Source: Nocardioides marmorisolisilvae (GTDB lineage Bacteria > Actinomycetota > Actinomycetes > Propionibacteriales > Nocardioidaceae). Taken from it: a stretch of 64,000 nt of DNA. The translations under genes were made by a program, and so were the position numbers. The stretch is from the NCBI RefSeq assembly GCF_003725775.1, contig NZ_RJSG01000002.1, positions 1,775,818 to 1,839,817 on the forward strand, read 5' to 3'. Position 1 is the stretch's first letter. Every line of letters starts with the position of its first letter. Under the pieces are notes generated by a model. It was given only the letters and a program-made list of their open reading frames with translations. It had not been told where the DNA came from and did no database searches. Shown piece after piece: positions 56,545-64,000 of the stretch.

Positions 56545-57093
56545 TCAGTCGGTTCCCTCGTCGGGGAGCTCGCTGAGCAACCCCGGCCGGTCCTCGACCA
56601 CGATCCGGCGTCCGGCGAGGTCGACCTCGGGCACCAGCGCCGAGACGAACGGGACGAGCACCTCGCGGCCCTCGGTCGCGATCACCAGCAGGTCCTGCGC
56701 GGACCCGTGCACGATCTCCTTGAGCGCACCCACTGTGCGGCCGTCGGTGGTGACCACCGCCAGGCCGACCAGCTGGTGGTCGTAGAACTCCTCGGGATCC
56801 TCGGGGCGCTCCTCGGGGTCCAGCGGGATCGCCAGCAGGGTCCCGCGCGCCTCCTCGGCGGCGTTGCGGTCCGCGATCTCCTCGAACCGGACGAGCAAGC
56901 GGCCCGAGTGCCACCGGGTCCCGGCCACCGTGAGGTGACTGGGCCCGGCGGCACCGGGCCGCTTGTTCTCAGTCTTCAGCTGTTGTCCGGCGGCGAAGCG
57001 CCGATCCGGCTCGTCGGTACGAGGCTCCACGGAGACCTCGCCCTTGACGCCGTGCGGCTTGCCGATCCGCCCGACGACAACCGTCTCGGTCAT
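56545..57093 (-). CDS. rimM: 16S rRNA-processing protein RimM
   Basis: RimM helps mature the 30S head domain. The 182-residue protein has the N-terminal [16 protein letters not shown] and the C-terminal PRC-like half with [14 protein letters not shown]. The ATG at 57093 was chosen because the khpA gene upstream ends at 57098. It precedes trmD by 1 bp. Confidence 0.95.
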   Translation of the reverse strand: MTETVVVGRIGKPHGVKGEVSVEPRTDEPDRRFAAGQQLKTENKRPGAAGPSHLTVAGTRWHSGRLLVRFEEIADRNAAEEARGTLLAIPLDPEERPEDPEEFYDHQLVGLAVVTTDGRTVGALKEIVHGSAQDLLVIATEGREVLVPFVSALVPEVDLAGRRIVVEDRPGLLSELPDEGTD

Positions 57094-57097
57094 CGCC

Positions 57098-57340
57098 TCA
57101 GCGACGGCGGTCGGTGTCGACGAAGTCGACCCGCGCACCACCCTTGCCGGCCAGGGCCGACATGACGGTGCGGAACGCGGTCGCCGTCCGACCGTTGCGA
57201 CCGATCACCTTGCCGAGGTCGGACGGGTGCACCCGGACCTCGAGGATCGAGCCGCGACGCAGCTGCTTGTCCCGGACCGAGACCTCGTCGGGGTTGTCGA
57301 CGACGCCGCGGACCAGGTGCTCGAGAGCTTCGGCGAGCAC
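57098..57340 (-). CDS. khpA: KH-domain RNA-binding protein (KhpA-like)
   Basis: The 80-residue protein is a single KH domain with the GKVIGRNGRTATAFRTV loop (GxxG near residues 43-60). KhpA with KhpB binds RNA and affects cell division and envelope growth in other Gram-positives. It lies between rpsP and rimM as usual in actinobacteria. Confidence 0.9.
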   Translation of the reverse strand: MLAEALEHLVRGVVDNPDEVSVRDKQLRRGSILEVRVHPSDLGKVIGRNGRTATAFRTVMSALAGKGGARVDFVDTDRRR

Positions 57341-57345
57341 GGAGC

Positions 57346-57903
57346 TCAGACCTCGGTCTTCTCGTCGGCCGGAGCCTCGTCAGCAGCGGCCTCCTCGGCG
57401 GGAGCCTCAGCAGCAGCCTCCTCGGCGGCCGGAGCCTCAGCCTCGGCGGCGGGGGCCTCGTCAGCGGCGGGCGCCTCCTCGGCAGCCGGCTCCTCGACCT
57501 TCGGCTCCTCCGCCTTCTTGGCGGCAGCCTTCTTGGTCACGGCCTCGCGCTTCGGCTCGTTGGCCGCGTCCTTGAGCGCCTCGTTGAAGATCTCGGTCTT
57601 GTCGCGCTTCGGCTCGGCGACCTTCAGGGTGCCCTCGGCGCCCGGAAGACCCTTGAACTTCTGCCAGTCACCGGTGATCTTCAGCAGGGCCTCGACGGCC
57701 TCGCTCGGCTGGGCACCGACGCCCAGCCAGTACTGCGCACGGTCCGAGGTGACCTCGATGAAGGAGGGCTCCTCCTTCGGGTGGTACTTGCCGATCTCCT
57801 CGATCACCTTGCCGTCCCGCTTCTTGCGGGAGTCGACGACGACGACGCGGTAGTACGGCTGGCGGATCTTGCCCATCCGCTTCAAACGAATCTTGACGGC
57901 CAC
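57346..57903 (-). CDS. rpsP: 30S ribosomal protein S16 with long Ala/Glu tail
   Basis: S16 stabilises 16S rRNA folding. The first ~80 residues are S16 ([29 protein letters not shown]). The remaining ~100 are Ala/Glu/Asp-rich with Lys clusters, so the protein has 185 residues against about 80-90 in Escherichia coli. The GTG at 57903 starts the family sequence; a longer frame upstream is not used. Confidence 0.96.
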   Translation of the reverse strand: MAVKIRLKRMGKIRQPYYRVVVVDSRKKRDGKVIEEIGKYHPKEEPSFIEVTSDRAQYWLGVGAQPSEAVEALLKITGDWQKFKGLPGAEGTLKVAEPKRDKTEIFNEALKDAANEPKREAVTKKAAAKKAEEPKVEEPAAEEAPAADEAPAAEAEAPAAEEAAAEAPAEEAAADEAPADEKTEV

Positions 57904-58122
57904 GGGTGTGGTGTCTCCTTGGGTGTTGGTTCGGGTGAGCTCGCGCTCCAGGTGGGGACCAGGCCGCTTGAGCTCGTGGGCCTGCCGCGACACCGGGTTA
58001 GAGGGTCCGGTCGCACAGGACTCAACGGGAGATTCTGCCAGAGAACCCGCTCTCGCCAGAAATCGGACCGGAACCGTCCAGGAACCCCGTCCGGAGCCCC
58101 TGGGGCGGGCAGACTGCTGGTC

Positions 58123-58869
58123 ATGACCCAGCCGCCCCAGTACCCGGACCCGAGCTCTGGCAGCACCCCTGGGCAGAACCCCCCGTTCCCGGCGCAGCCT
58201 CCGCAGCCCCCGTACCCGCAGCAGGGCTATCCGCAGCAGGGCTACCCGCCCGCGACCCAGCAGCCCGCGTACGCGCCGGGCTATCCGCAGGGTTACCCGC
58301 AGCAGTACCCGCAGCAGTACCCGCCGGGCCCGTACCAGCCGCCCCGGCCGAAGAAGCGCCCGAGCGCGCTCTGGTTCATCCCAGGAGCCATCGCCCTGGT
58401 TCTCGCCGGCGTGTGCGTGGCGGTTGCGATCGTCACCGGCGTGCGGCTGTTCCACACCGACGGCTACCTGTACCCCGACTCCAAGGCCCACTCGTTCGAT
58501 CGCGGCAAGGGCAGCCACATGCTCTTCACCCAGGTCGACGTCGAGCCTCCGAAGGAGTGCACGGCAACCGACGGTTCCGGCCAGCTGACCCTGGACGCGC
58601 CGGACACGTCCAGCGACGTGACGATCTCGACCGGAGGGTACGACTGGGAACCGTTTGCCACGTTCAGCAGCGACGGATCCCGGGTCTCGATCACCTGCAC
58701 GGACGGCGAGCAGGTGCGGGTCGGGGCTGCCGTCGGCGGGAACCAGTTCGTCGTCATCGGCGTGTCCGCCATCGGCGCGCTCGGCCTCGGGCTGCTCGGC
58801 CTGGCCGGACTGATCGTGGTCGCGGTGTTCTACATCGCGCGGCGCCCCAAGAAGGGGCTCACCGCCTGA
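58123..58869 (+). CDS. Pro/Tyr/Gln-rich two-helix membrane protein, unknown
   Basis: The 248-residue protein has a 70-residue N-terminal part rich in PQQGYP repeats (about residues 25-70), likely disordered and cytoplasmic, then one membrane helix ([22 protein letters not shown]) and a small extracellular domain with two Cys (ECTATDG, ITCTDG). A second helix ([17 protein letters not shown]) ends near the C-terminus. No family function is known. It overlaps the convergent amidohydrolase by 11 bp. Confidence 0.75.
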   Translation: MTQPPQYPDPSSGSTPGQNPPFPAQPPQPPYPQQGYPQQGYPPATQQPAYAPGYPQGYPQQYPQQYPPGPYQPPRPKKRPSALWFIPGAIALVLAGVCVAVAIVTGVRLFHTDGYLYPDSKAHSFDRGKGSHMLFTQVDVEPPKECTATDGSGQLTLDAPDTSSDVTISTGGYDWEPFATFSSDGSRVSITCTDGEQVRVGAAVGGNQFVVIGVSAIGALGLGLLGLAGLIVVAVFYIARRPKKGLTA

Positions 58870-59935
58870 CCGGTACGCCGCGCAGCACGATGCAGCGCGG
58901 CTCGTGCAGCACGGAGAGATCGGCGAGCGGGTCCCGCGGGTAGACCACGAAGTCCGCCGGCGCGCCCTCGGCCAGTGTCGGGTTCCAGCCCAGCCACTCC
59001 CGCGCCCGCCAGGACGCGGCGCCGAGGGCGTACTCGGCGGGCATGCCGAGCGAGGCCATCCCGACGACCTCGCCGGCCAGGTTCCCGTGCTTGGTGACCC
59101 CACCGCCGTCGGAGCCGGCGTACAGCGGCACCCCGGCCTCGTACGCCGCCATGATCGTGGCGGTCCGTCGCGCGTACAGGTCGGTCATCGTGTCCGCGTA
59201 CGCCGGGAACTTCTCCCGTCCCCCCGCCGCGTGCTCCGGGAACTTGTCCACCTGCATCACCGTCGGCACCAGCGCGGTCCCCCGGGCGACCATCGCGTCG
59301 ATGAGCTCGGTGGTCAGTCCGGTGCCGTGCTCGATGCAGTCGATGCCGGCGGCGATCAGCCCGGGCAGCACGTCGTGGCCGAAGCAGTGCGCGGTGACCT
59401 TGGCGCCGTGGGCGTGCGCGGCCTCGACCGCGGCAGCGAAGTCCTCGGCCGGGAAGGAGGGGGCGAGGTCGCCCTCCTCGCGCGAGATCCAGTCGCCGAC
59501 CAGCTTCACCCAGCCGTCACCGCGGCCCGCCTCGCGGGTGACGCTGGCGACCAGGCCCTCGGGCTCGACCTCGTCCGCGTAGCCGCGGATGTAGCGCCGG
59601 GTGCGCGCGATGTGCCGCCCGGCGCGGATCAGCCGGGGCAGGTCCTCGCGCTCCTGGACCCAACGGGTGTCCATGGCCGATCCGCAGTCGCGGATCAGCA
59701 GGGCGCCGCCGTCGCGGTCGGCGATCGCCTGGGCCTCGGCGTTCTCCGGCGTGGTCTCGCCGTGGTCGTCGAGCCCGATGTGGCAGTGGGCGTCGACCAG
59801 TCCCGGGACGATCCAGCCCTCGGCCACGGTCTCGGCGCCCGGTTGGGCCTCGTAGGTGATCCGACCTTCGACGACGTACAGGTCGGCAACCTCGCCGTCG
59901 GGCAGCACCGGTCCGCGGAATCTCATCGCTGGCAC
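58859..59935 (-). CDS. Amidohydrolase-family protein
   Basis: The 358-residue metal-dependent hydrolase has [11 protein letters not shown] (near residues 46-56) as the first metal motif, then [23 protein letters not shown] with the later His and a final Asp in GSDGGG. The substrate is unknown. The homologue Rv2915c in Mycobacterium tuberculosis also lies near ffh. The start is a GTG at 59935; an ATG three codons later (59926) is possible. Confidence 0.87.
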   Translation of the reverse strand: MPAMRFRGPVLPDGEVADLYVVEGRITYEAQPGAETVAEGWIVPGLVDAHCHIGLDDHGETTPENAEAQAIADRDGGALLIRDCGSAMDTRWVQEREDLPRLIRAGRHIARTRRYIRGYADEVEPEGLVASVTREAGRGDGWVKLVGDWISREEGDLAPSFPAEDFAAAVEAAHAHGAKVTAHCFGHDVLPGLIAAGIDCIEHGTGLTTELIDAMVARGTALVPTVMQVDKFPEHAAGGREKFPAYADTMTDLYARRTATIMAAYEAGVPLYAGSDGGGVTKHGNLAGEVVGMASLGMPAEYALGAASWRAREWLGWNPTLAEGAPADFVVYPRDPLADLSVLHEPRCIVLRGVPVRR

Positions 59936-59974
59936 GGCCCCGACGCTATCGCCCTGCCAACCGGGACGGACCGG

Positions 59975-61519
59975 CTACTTCAGGTACTGCGAGAGGTCGG
60001 GCAGGTTGTTGGGGTCGAAGTCGGCCCCATCAGCCTGACCGAGACCGAACGCCGAGCCCGGAGCCGCGGCCGCCGGCTGTTCTGAGGCCTGCTGGGCCGC
60101 CTTCGCCGGGTTGCCGCTGCGGCGGGCGCCCTTGCCCTTCTTCTGCTGGGGCGCCTGGCGGCCCTTGGCCTTCTTGCCCAGCGCCATCCCCGGCGATCCC
60201 GGCATGCCGGGCATGCCGCCGCCGCGGGCCATCTGCTGCATCATCTTGCGGGCCTCGAAGAAGCGGTCGACCAGCTGGTTGACGTCGGAGACGGAGCGGC
60301 CGGATCCCTTGGCGATCCGCGAGCGCCGCGAGCCGTCGATCGACTTCGGGTTCGCGCGCTCACCCGGCGTCATCGACTGGATGATCGCCTGGATCCGGTC
60401 GATCTCGCGCTCGTCGAAGTTGTCGAGCTGGTCGCGGAACTGACCCATGCCGGGGAGCATCCCGAGCATCTTCGTCAGCGAGCCCATCTTGCGGACCTGC
60501 TGCATCTGCTCGAGGAAGTCGTCGAGGGTGAAGTCCCCGGTCTGCAGCTTGCTGGCGGCCTTGGCGGCCTGCTCGGCGTCGAAGGTCTTCTCGGCCTGCT
60601 CGATCAGGGTGAGCAGGTCACCCATGTCGAGGATGCGCGAGGCCATCCGGTCGGGGTGGAACAGGTCGAAGTCGGTGAGCTTCTCGCCGTTGGAGGCGAA
60701 CATCACCGGCTTGCCGGTCATCTTCGCGATCGACAGGGCGGCTCCACCGCGGGCATCGCCGTCGAGCTTGGTGAGCACCACGCCGTCGTAGCCGACGCCG
60801 TCGAGGAAGGCCTGCGCGGTGTTGACCGCGTCCTGGCCGATCATCGCGTCGACGACGAACAGGACCTCGTCCGGATCGACCGCGTCGCGGATACCGGCGG
60901 CCTGGGACATCAGCTCCTCGTCGATGCCCAACCGGCCGGCCGTGTCGATGATGACCACGTCGTGCAGGGTCCGGCGGGCCTCCTCCACACCGGCTCGGGC
61001 GACCGCGATCGGGTCCCCGACCCCGTTTCCGGGTTCGGGGGCGAAGACCGTGACGCCGGCGCGCTCGCCGTTGACCTGGAGCTGCTGGACGGCGTTCGGG
61101 CGCTGCAGGTCGGCGGCCACCAGCATCGGCGACTTGTCCTGGCCCTTGAGCCAGAGCGCGAGCTTGGCAGCGAGCGTGGTCTTACCGGCACCCTGGAGAC
61201 CGGCAAGCATGATCACCGTCGGAGGGTTCTTCGCGAACCGCAGCCGGCGGGTCTCCCCGCCGAGGATGCCGATGAGCTCCTCGTTGACGATCTTGATGAC
61301 CTGCTGCGCCGGGTTCAGCGCACCGCTGACCTCCTCGCCGCGGGCGCGCTCCTTGATCGCCTCGACGAAGTCCTTGACCACGGGCAGCGCGACGTCGGCC
61401 TCGAGGAGGGCCAACCGGATCTCGCGCGCGGTGGCGTCGATGTCGGCTTCGGAGAGCCTGCCCTTGCCGCGAAGGCTCTTGAAGCTCTCGGAAAGGCGGT
61501 CGGAAAGGGTGGCGAACAA
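59975..61519 (-). CDS. ffh: Signal recognition particle protein Ffh
   Basis: Ffh binds 4.5S RNA and signal sequences and delivers ribosomes to the membrane through FtsY. The 514-residue protein has the N domain (LSDRLSESFKSLRGKGRLSEADID), the GTPase G1 motif GLQGAGKTTLAAKLA, DTAGRLGID and TKLDGDARGG, and a Met-rich M domain. The start is a TTG at 61519, with GAGGA upstream; this start fits family alignments. Confidence 0.97.
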   Translation of the reverse strand: MFATLSDRLSESFKSLRGKGRLSEADIDATAREIRLALLEADVALPVVKDFVEAIKERARGEEVSGALNPAQQVIKIVNEELIGILGGETRRLRFAKNPPTVIMLAGLQGAGKTTLAAKLALWLKGQDKSPMLVAADLQRPNAVQQLQVNGERAGVTVFAPEPGNGVGDPIAVARAGVEEARRTLHDVVIIDTAGRLGIDEELMSQAAGIRDAVDPDEVLFVVDAMIGQDAVNTAQAFLDGVGYDGVVLTKLDGDARGGAALSIAKMTGKPVMFASNGEKLTDFDLFHPDRMASRILDMGDLLTLIEQAEKTFDAEQAAKAASKLQTGDFTLDDFLEQMQQVRKMGSLTKMLGMLPGMGQFRDQLDNFDEREIDRIQAIIQSMTPGERANPKSIDGSRRSRIAKGSGRSVSDVNQLVDRFFEARKMMQQMARGGGMPGMPGSPGMALGKKAKGRQAPQQKKGKGARRSGNPAKAAQQASEQPAAAAPGSAFGLGQADGADFDPNNLPDLSQYLK

Positions 61520-61574
61520 AACAGTCCTCGTGGCTCGGGTACGGCAGCCGGTCGTGCTCCGGCGCCCGCCCAGC

Positions 61575-63815
61575 CTAGTTCACGCCCGGAACCTGCCCGG
61601 TCGCGGTCAGCGCTGCACGGACCGCCTGGGCGGCCTCGGCGGCCCGGGCGTCGGTCAGGGCGCCGGCGCCGGACTCCTGGACGTAGAAGACGTCGACGGC
61701 CTGCGGCCCGAGGGTGTCCACGTGGGCCGAGGCGACGGTCAGTCCGAGTCCGGCCAGTGCGGCGCAGACCAGGTAGACCACACCCGGGCGGTCGGCGGCA
61801 CGGACCTCCAGGACGGTGGCGCGGGTCGAGGCCTCCGGGTGCACGACGACGATCGGCGCGAGCTCGGCAGCCTCGGACCTCCCCAGCCGCTCGGCCGGGT
61901 CCAGCCGCCCGTCGACGATGGTCTCCAGTCGCTGGCGCAGGACGCTGGCCTCCAGGCCGGTCCTCGCCACCTGCCAGACCGAGACCCCGACGCCGTCCTC
62001 GGTCCACACCCGGGCGGCCCGCACCGAGACCCGCTGCAGGGCGAGCATCGCGGCCGCGTCGGCCAGCAGCCCGACCCGGTCGGCCGCCATCACGGTGACC
62101 TCGGAACCGTCCTCGTCCTCCGAGACGGTGACCGAGACCGCGCCCGGGTCGGCGCGCAGCTCGGCGGGGATCTCGACCCGGCGTGCGGTCTCCTCCAGCG
62201 TCACGTTCTCGGCCAGCTCGACCGAGGCCCGGCGCACCAGGCTCCGGATCAACGAGGCCCGCCACGTCGTCCAGGCCTTCTCCGAGGTCGCCCGTGCGTC
62301 GGCCTCGGTGAGCGCGGCGAGCAGCTCGAGCTCCTCGCGGTCCTTGATCCGCGCCGTGACCAGCCCGACCGTCTGCGGGTCCTCGGGGTCGCGGGTGGTC
62401 GCCGTCTCGGGCAGCAGCAGGTGCCAGCGCACCAGGCCGGCGATCAGCTCGGTCTCGTGGTCGTCGAAGCCCATCCGCCGGGCGATCTCCCGGGCGATCG
62501 GCTCACCGGCGACGCAGTGCTCGACCAGCTGGCCCTTGCCGATGTCGTGCAGCAGCGCGGCCACCATCAGCACGTCGGGGCGCGAGACCCGACGGATCAG
62601 CGACGAGGCCTCGATGCAGGTCTCCACCAGGTGGCGGTCGACGGTGAAGCGGTGCACCACCGAGGCGTGCGGCAGCAGCCGGACCCGCTCCCACTCGGGC
62701 AGGAACGAGGCGACCGCGCCGATCTCGTCGAGGGTCTCCCAGACCCCGAGCAGTCCCCGCCCGGCCGCCAGCAACCGGACCAGCAGGTCGCGCGCCTCCG
62801 CCGGCCACGGGTCGGGCAGGGGTGGCACCTCGGCGATCAGTCGCGCCGTCGTGCTGGGCTCGAGCACCAGGTTGCGCTCGGCCGCCTCGGCCGCGGCGCG
62901 CAACAGCATGAGCGGGTCCTGCGTGGGCCGTGCCCCGCCGTCGAGGACGACCTCTTCGTAGGCGACCGCGAGCCCGCCGCCGATCGGCGTGAGCTGTGGT
63001 CGGCGCCCGGCCTTCGCGCTCGGCGGGCGGCGCAGCACCGCGTCCGCGCGACGCCAGGCCAGCCGGGACAGGTGGGTGAGCCGGCGTCCCAACCGTCGGG
63101 TGTGCAGCTGGGTCGCAGCGGCGTCGGGCAGGTCGAGCAGCGGCGCCATGTCCGTCCAGAACTCCGGAGCCACCCGGTCGGTGGCCCGTCCGGCGACGGT
63201 GTGCAGCGCGTCCCGGACGTCCAGCAGTGCCTGGCGGCAGCCTTCGAGCTCGGCGTGCGGGACGTCGATCAGCCAGGTCGCCACCAGCGCCTTGAGCACG
63301 GTGGCGTCCCGCAAGCCACCGGTGGCCTCCTTGATGTCCGGGACCGAGACGTGCGCGAGCTCGCCCAGCAGCCGCCCCCGGTCCCGGACCAGCTCCTGGA
63401 GCTCGGGCAGGCGCTGCTTGGCGTCCCGGCGCCAGGCCGCCAGCACCGCGGTGCGCAGTCGCAGGGTCAGGTTCGGGTCACCGGCCAGGTGCCGTACGTC
63501 GAGCAGGCCGAGGGCCACCTTCAGGTCGGCCTCGGACTGGTCGATGACCTCGGACACGGACCGGACCGAGTGGTCGATGTTCGCGCCGGAGTCCCAGAGC
63601 GGGTACCAGACCTTGCCGGCCCACTCCCCCACGACGACCTCGTCGTCGTGGACCAGCACCACGTCGAGGTCGCTGAACGGGGCGAGCTCCTCGCGGCCGT
63701 AGCCGCCCACCGCGACCAGGGCGACCCCGGTCTCGGGGCAGCCGACGTCCGCGAAGGCCTGCTGGCACAGCGAGTCGGCAGCGCGAGCACGCTGCGCCCG
63801 GTCGGCGGCGGTCAA
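61575..63815 (-). CDS. glnD: [Protein-PII] uridylyltransferase GlnD
   Basis: GlnD senses glutamine and modifies PII. The 746-residue protein has the nucleotidyltransferase motif GGYGREELAPFSDLDVVLVH (near residues 38-57), an HD domain (VHRFTVDRHLVETC and ALLHDIGKG) and two C-terminal ACT domains. In actinobacteria it may adenylylate rather than uridylylate PII. The start is a TTG 7 bp after the glnB stop, suggesting coupling. Confidence 0.95.
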   Translation of the reverse strand: MTAADRAQRARAADSLCQQAFADVGCPETGVALVAVGGYGREELAPFSDLDVVLVHDDEVVVGEWAGKVWYPLWDSGANIDHSVRSVSEVIDQSEADLKVALGLLDVRHLAGDPNLTLRLRTAVLAAWRRDAKQRLPELQELVRDRGRLLGELAHVSVPDIKEATGGLRDATVLKALVATWLIDVPHAELEGCRQALLDVRDALHTVAGRATDRVAPEFWTDMAPLLDLPDAAATQLHTRRLGRRLTHLSRLAWRRADAVLRRPPSAKAGRRPQLTPIGGGLAVAYEEVVLDGGARPTQDPLMLLRAAAEAAERNLVLEPSTTARLIAEVPPLPDPWPAEARDLLVRLLAAGRGLLGVWETLDEIGAVASFLPEWERVRLLPHASVVHRFTVDRHLVETCIEASSLIRRVSRPDVLMVAALLHDIGKGQLVEHCVAGEPIAREIARRMGFDDHETELIAGLVRWHLLLPETATTRDPEDPQTVGLVTARIKDREELELLAALTEADARATSEKAWTTWRASLIRSLVRRASVELAENVTLEETARRVEIPAELRADPGAVSVTVSEDEDGSEVTVMAADRVGLLADAAAMLALQRVSVRAARVWTEDGVGVSVWQVARTGLEASVLRQRLETIVDGRLDPAERLGRSEAAELAPIVVVHPEASTRATVLEVRAADRPGVVYLVCAALAGLGLTVASAHVDTLGPQAVDVFYVQESGAGALTDARAAEAAQAVRAALTATGQVPGVN

Positions 63816-63822
63816 GAGGGAC

Positions 63823-64000
<178 letters not shown>

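Overview
The window is a very GC-rich bacterial chromosome segment with actinobacterial gene order. The chain ribF-truB-rbfA-infB-ylxR-nusA-rimP, proS, GNAT-ispG-site-2 protease-dxr, rlmN-cdsA-frr-pyrH-tsf-rpsB-M23-xerC-dprA-comM-yraN, then DUF2469-rnhB-lepB-rplS-trmD-rimM-khpA-rpsP and amidohydrolase-ffh-glnD-glnB matches the Mycobacterium/Nocardioides arrangement. I infer a member of Propionibacteriales (Nocardioides-like). No rRNA, tRNA, CRISPR array or transposase was seen.

Layout. 1-8.6 kb: the end of a LuxR regulator, cobS, ribF, a DUF952 protein and the minus-strand translation/transcription operon rimP to truB. 8.7-12.6 kb: a ferritin-like lipoprotein, a HAD hydrolase and two tandem secreted M43-type metalloproteases. 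12.8-23.2 kb: proS, lipoproteins, an acetyltransferase, and isoprenoid genes (ispG, dxr) around a site-2 protease, a NUDIX hydrolase and gabD. 23.2-31.1 kb: a solo cobalamin-type binding protein, a RIO kinase behind a leader ORF, a mannosyltransferase-like enzyme, a LOG-like protein, a cAMP-type cyclase plus cyclic-nucleotide-binding protein, and a Tat-exported phosphoesterase. 31.1-33.0 kb: rlmN with an integration scar. 33-42.9 kb: envelope and translation genes, xerC, dprA, comM, yraN. 43-51 kb: seven TadE/TadG-type pseudopilin genes in two opposed groups, inserted into the otherwise conserved yraN-DUF2469 junction; the plus-strand group is less GC-rich. 51-64 kb: rnhB to glnB, with an undescribed secreted two-gene operon behind a palindrome and a TrmD-acetyltransferase fusion.

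The most unusual observation is at rlmN. A 19-bp direct repeat (31311-31329 and 31981-31999) flanks a segment that carries a foreign-looking rlmN 3' end and a small Cys/His protein gene. The displaced native-type rlmN 3' end remains outside the repeat as a pseudogene. This is what single-crossover integration of a circular element into rlmN would leave. Other notable points are many leaderless promoters (a TANNNT-like hexamer 6-8 nt before the start codon), a leader ORF overlapping the RIO kinase gene, a 111-bp antisense overlap between two real genes, and Ala/Glu-rich tails on ribosomal proteins S2 and S16.
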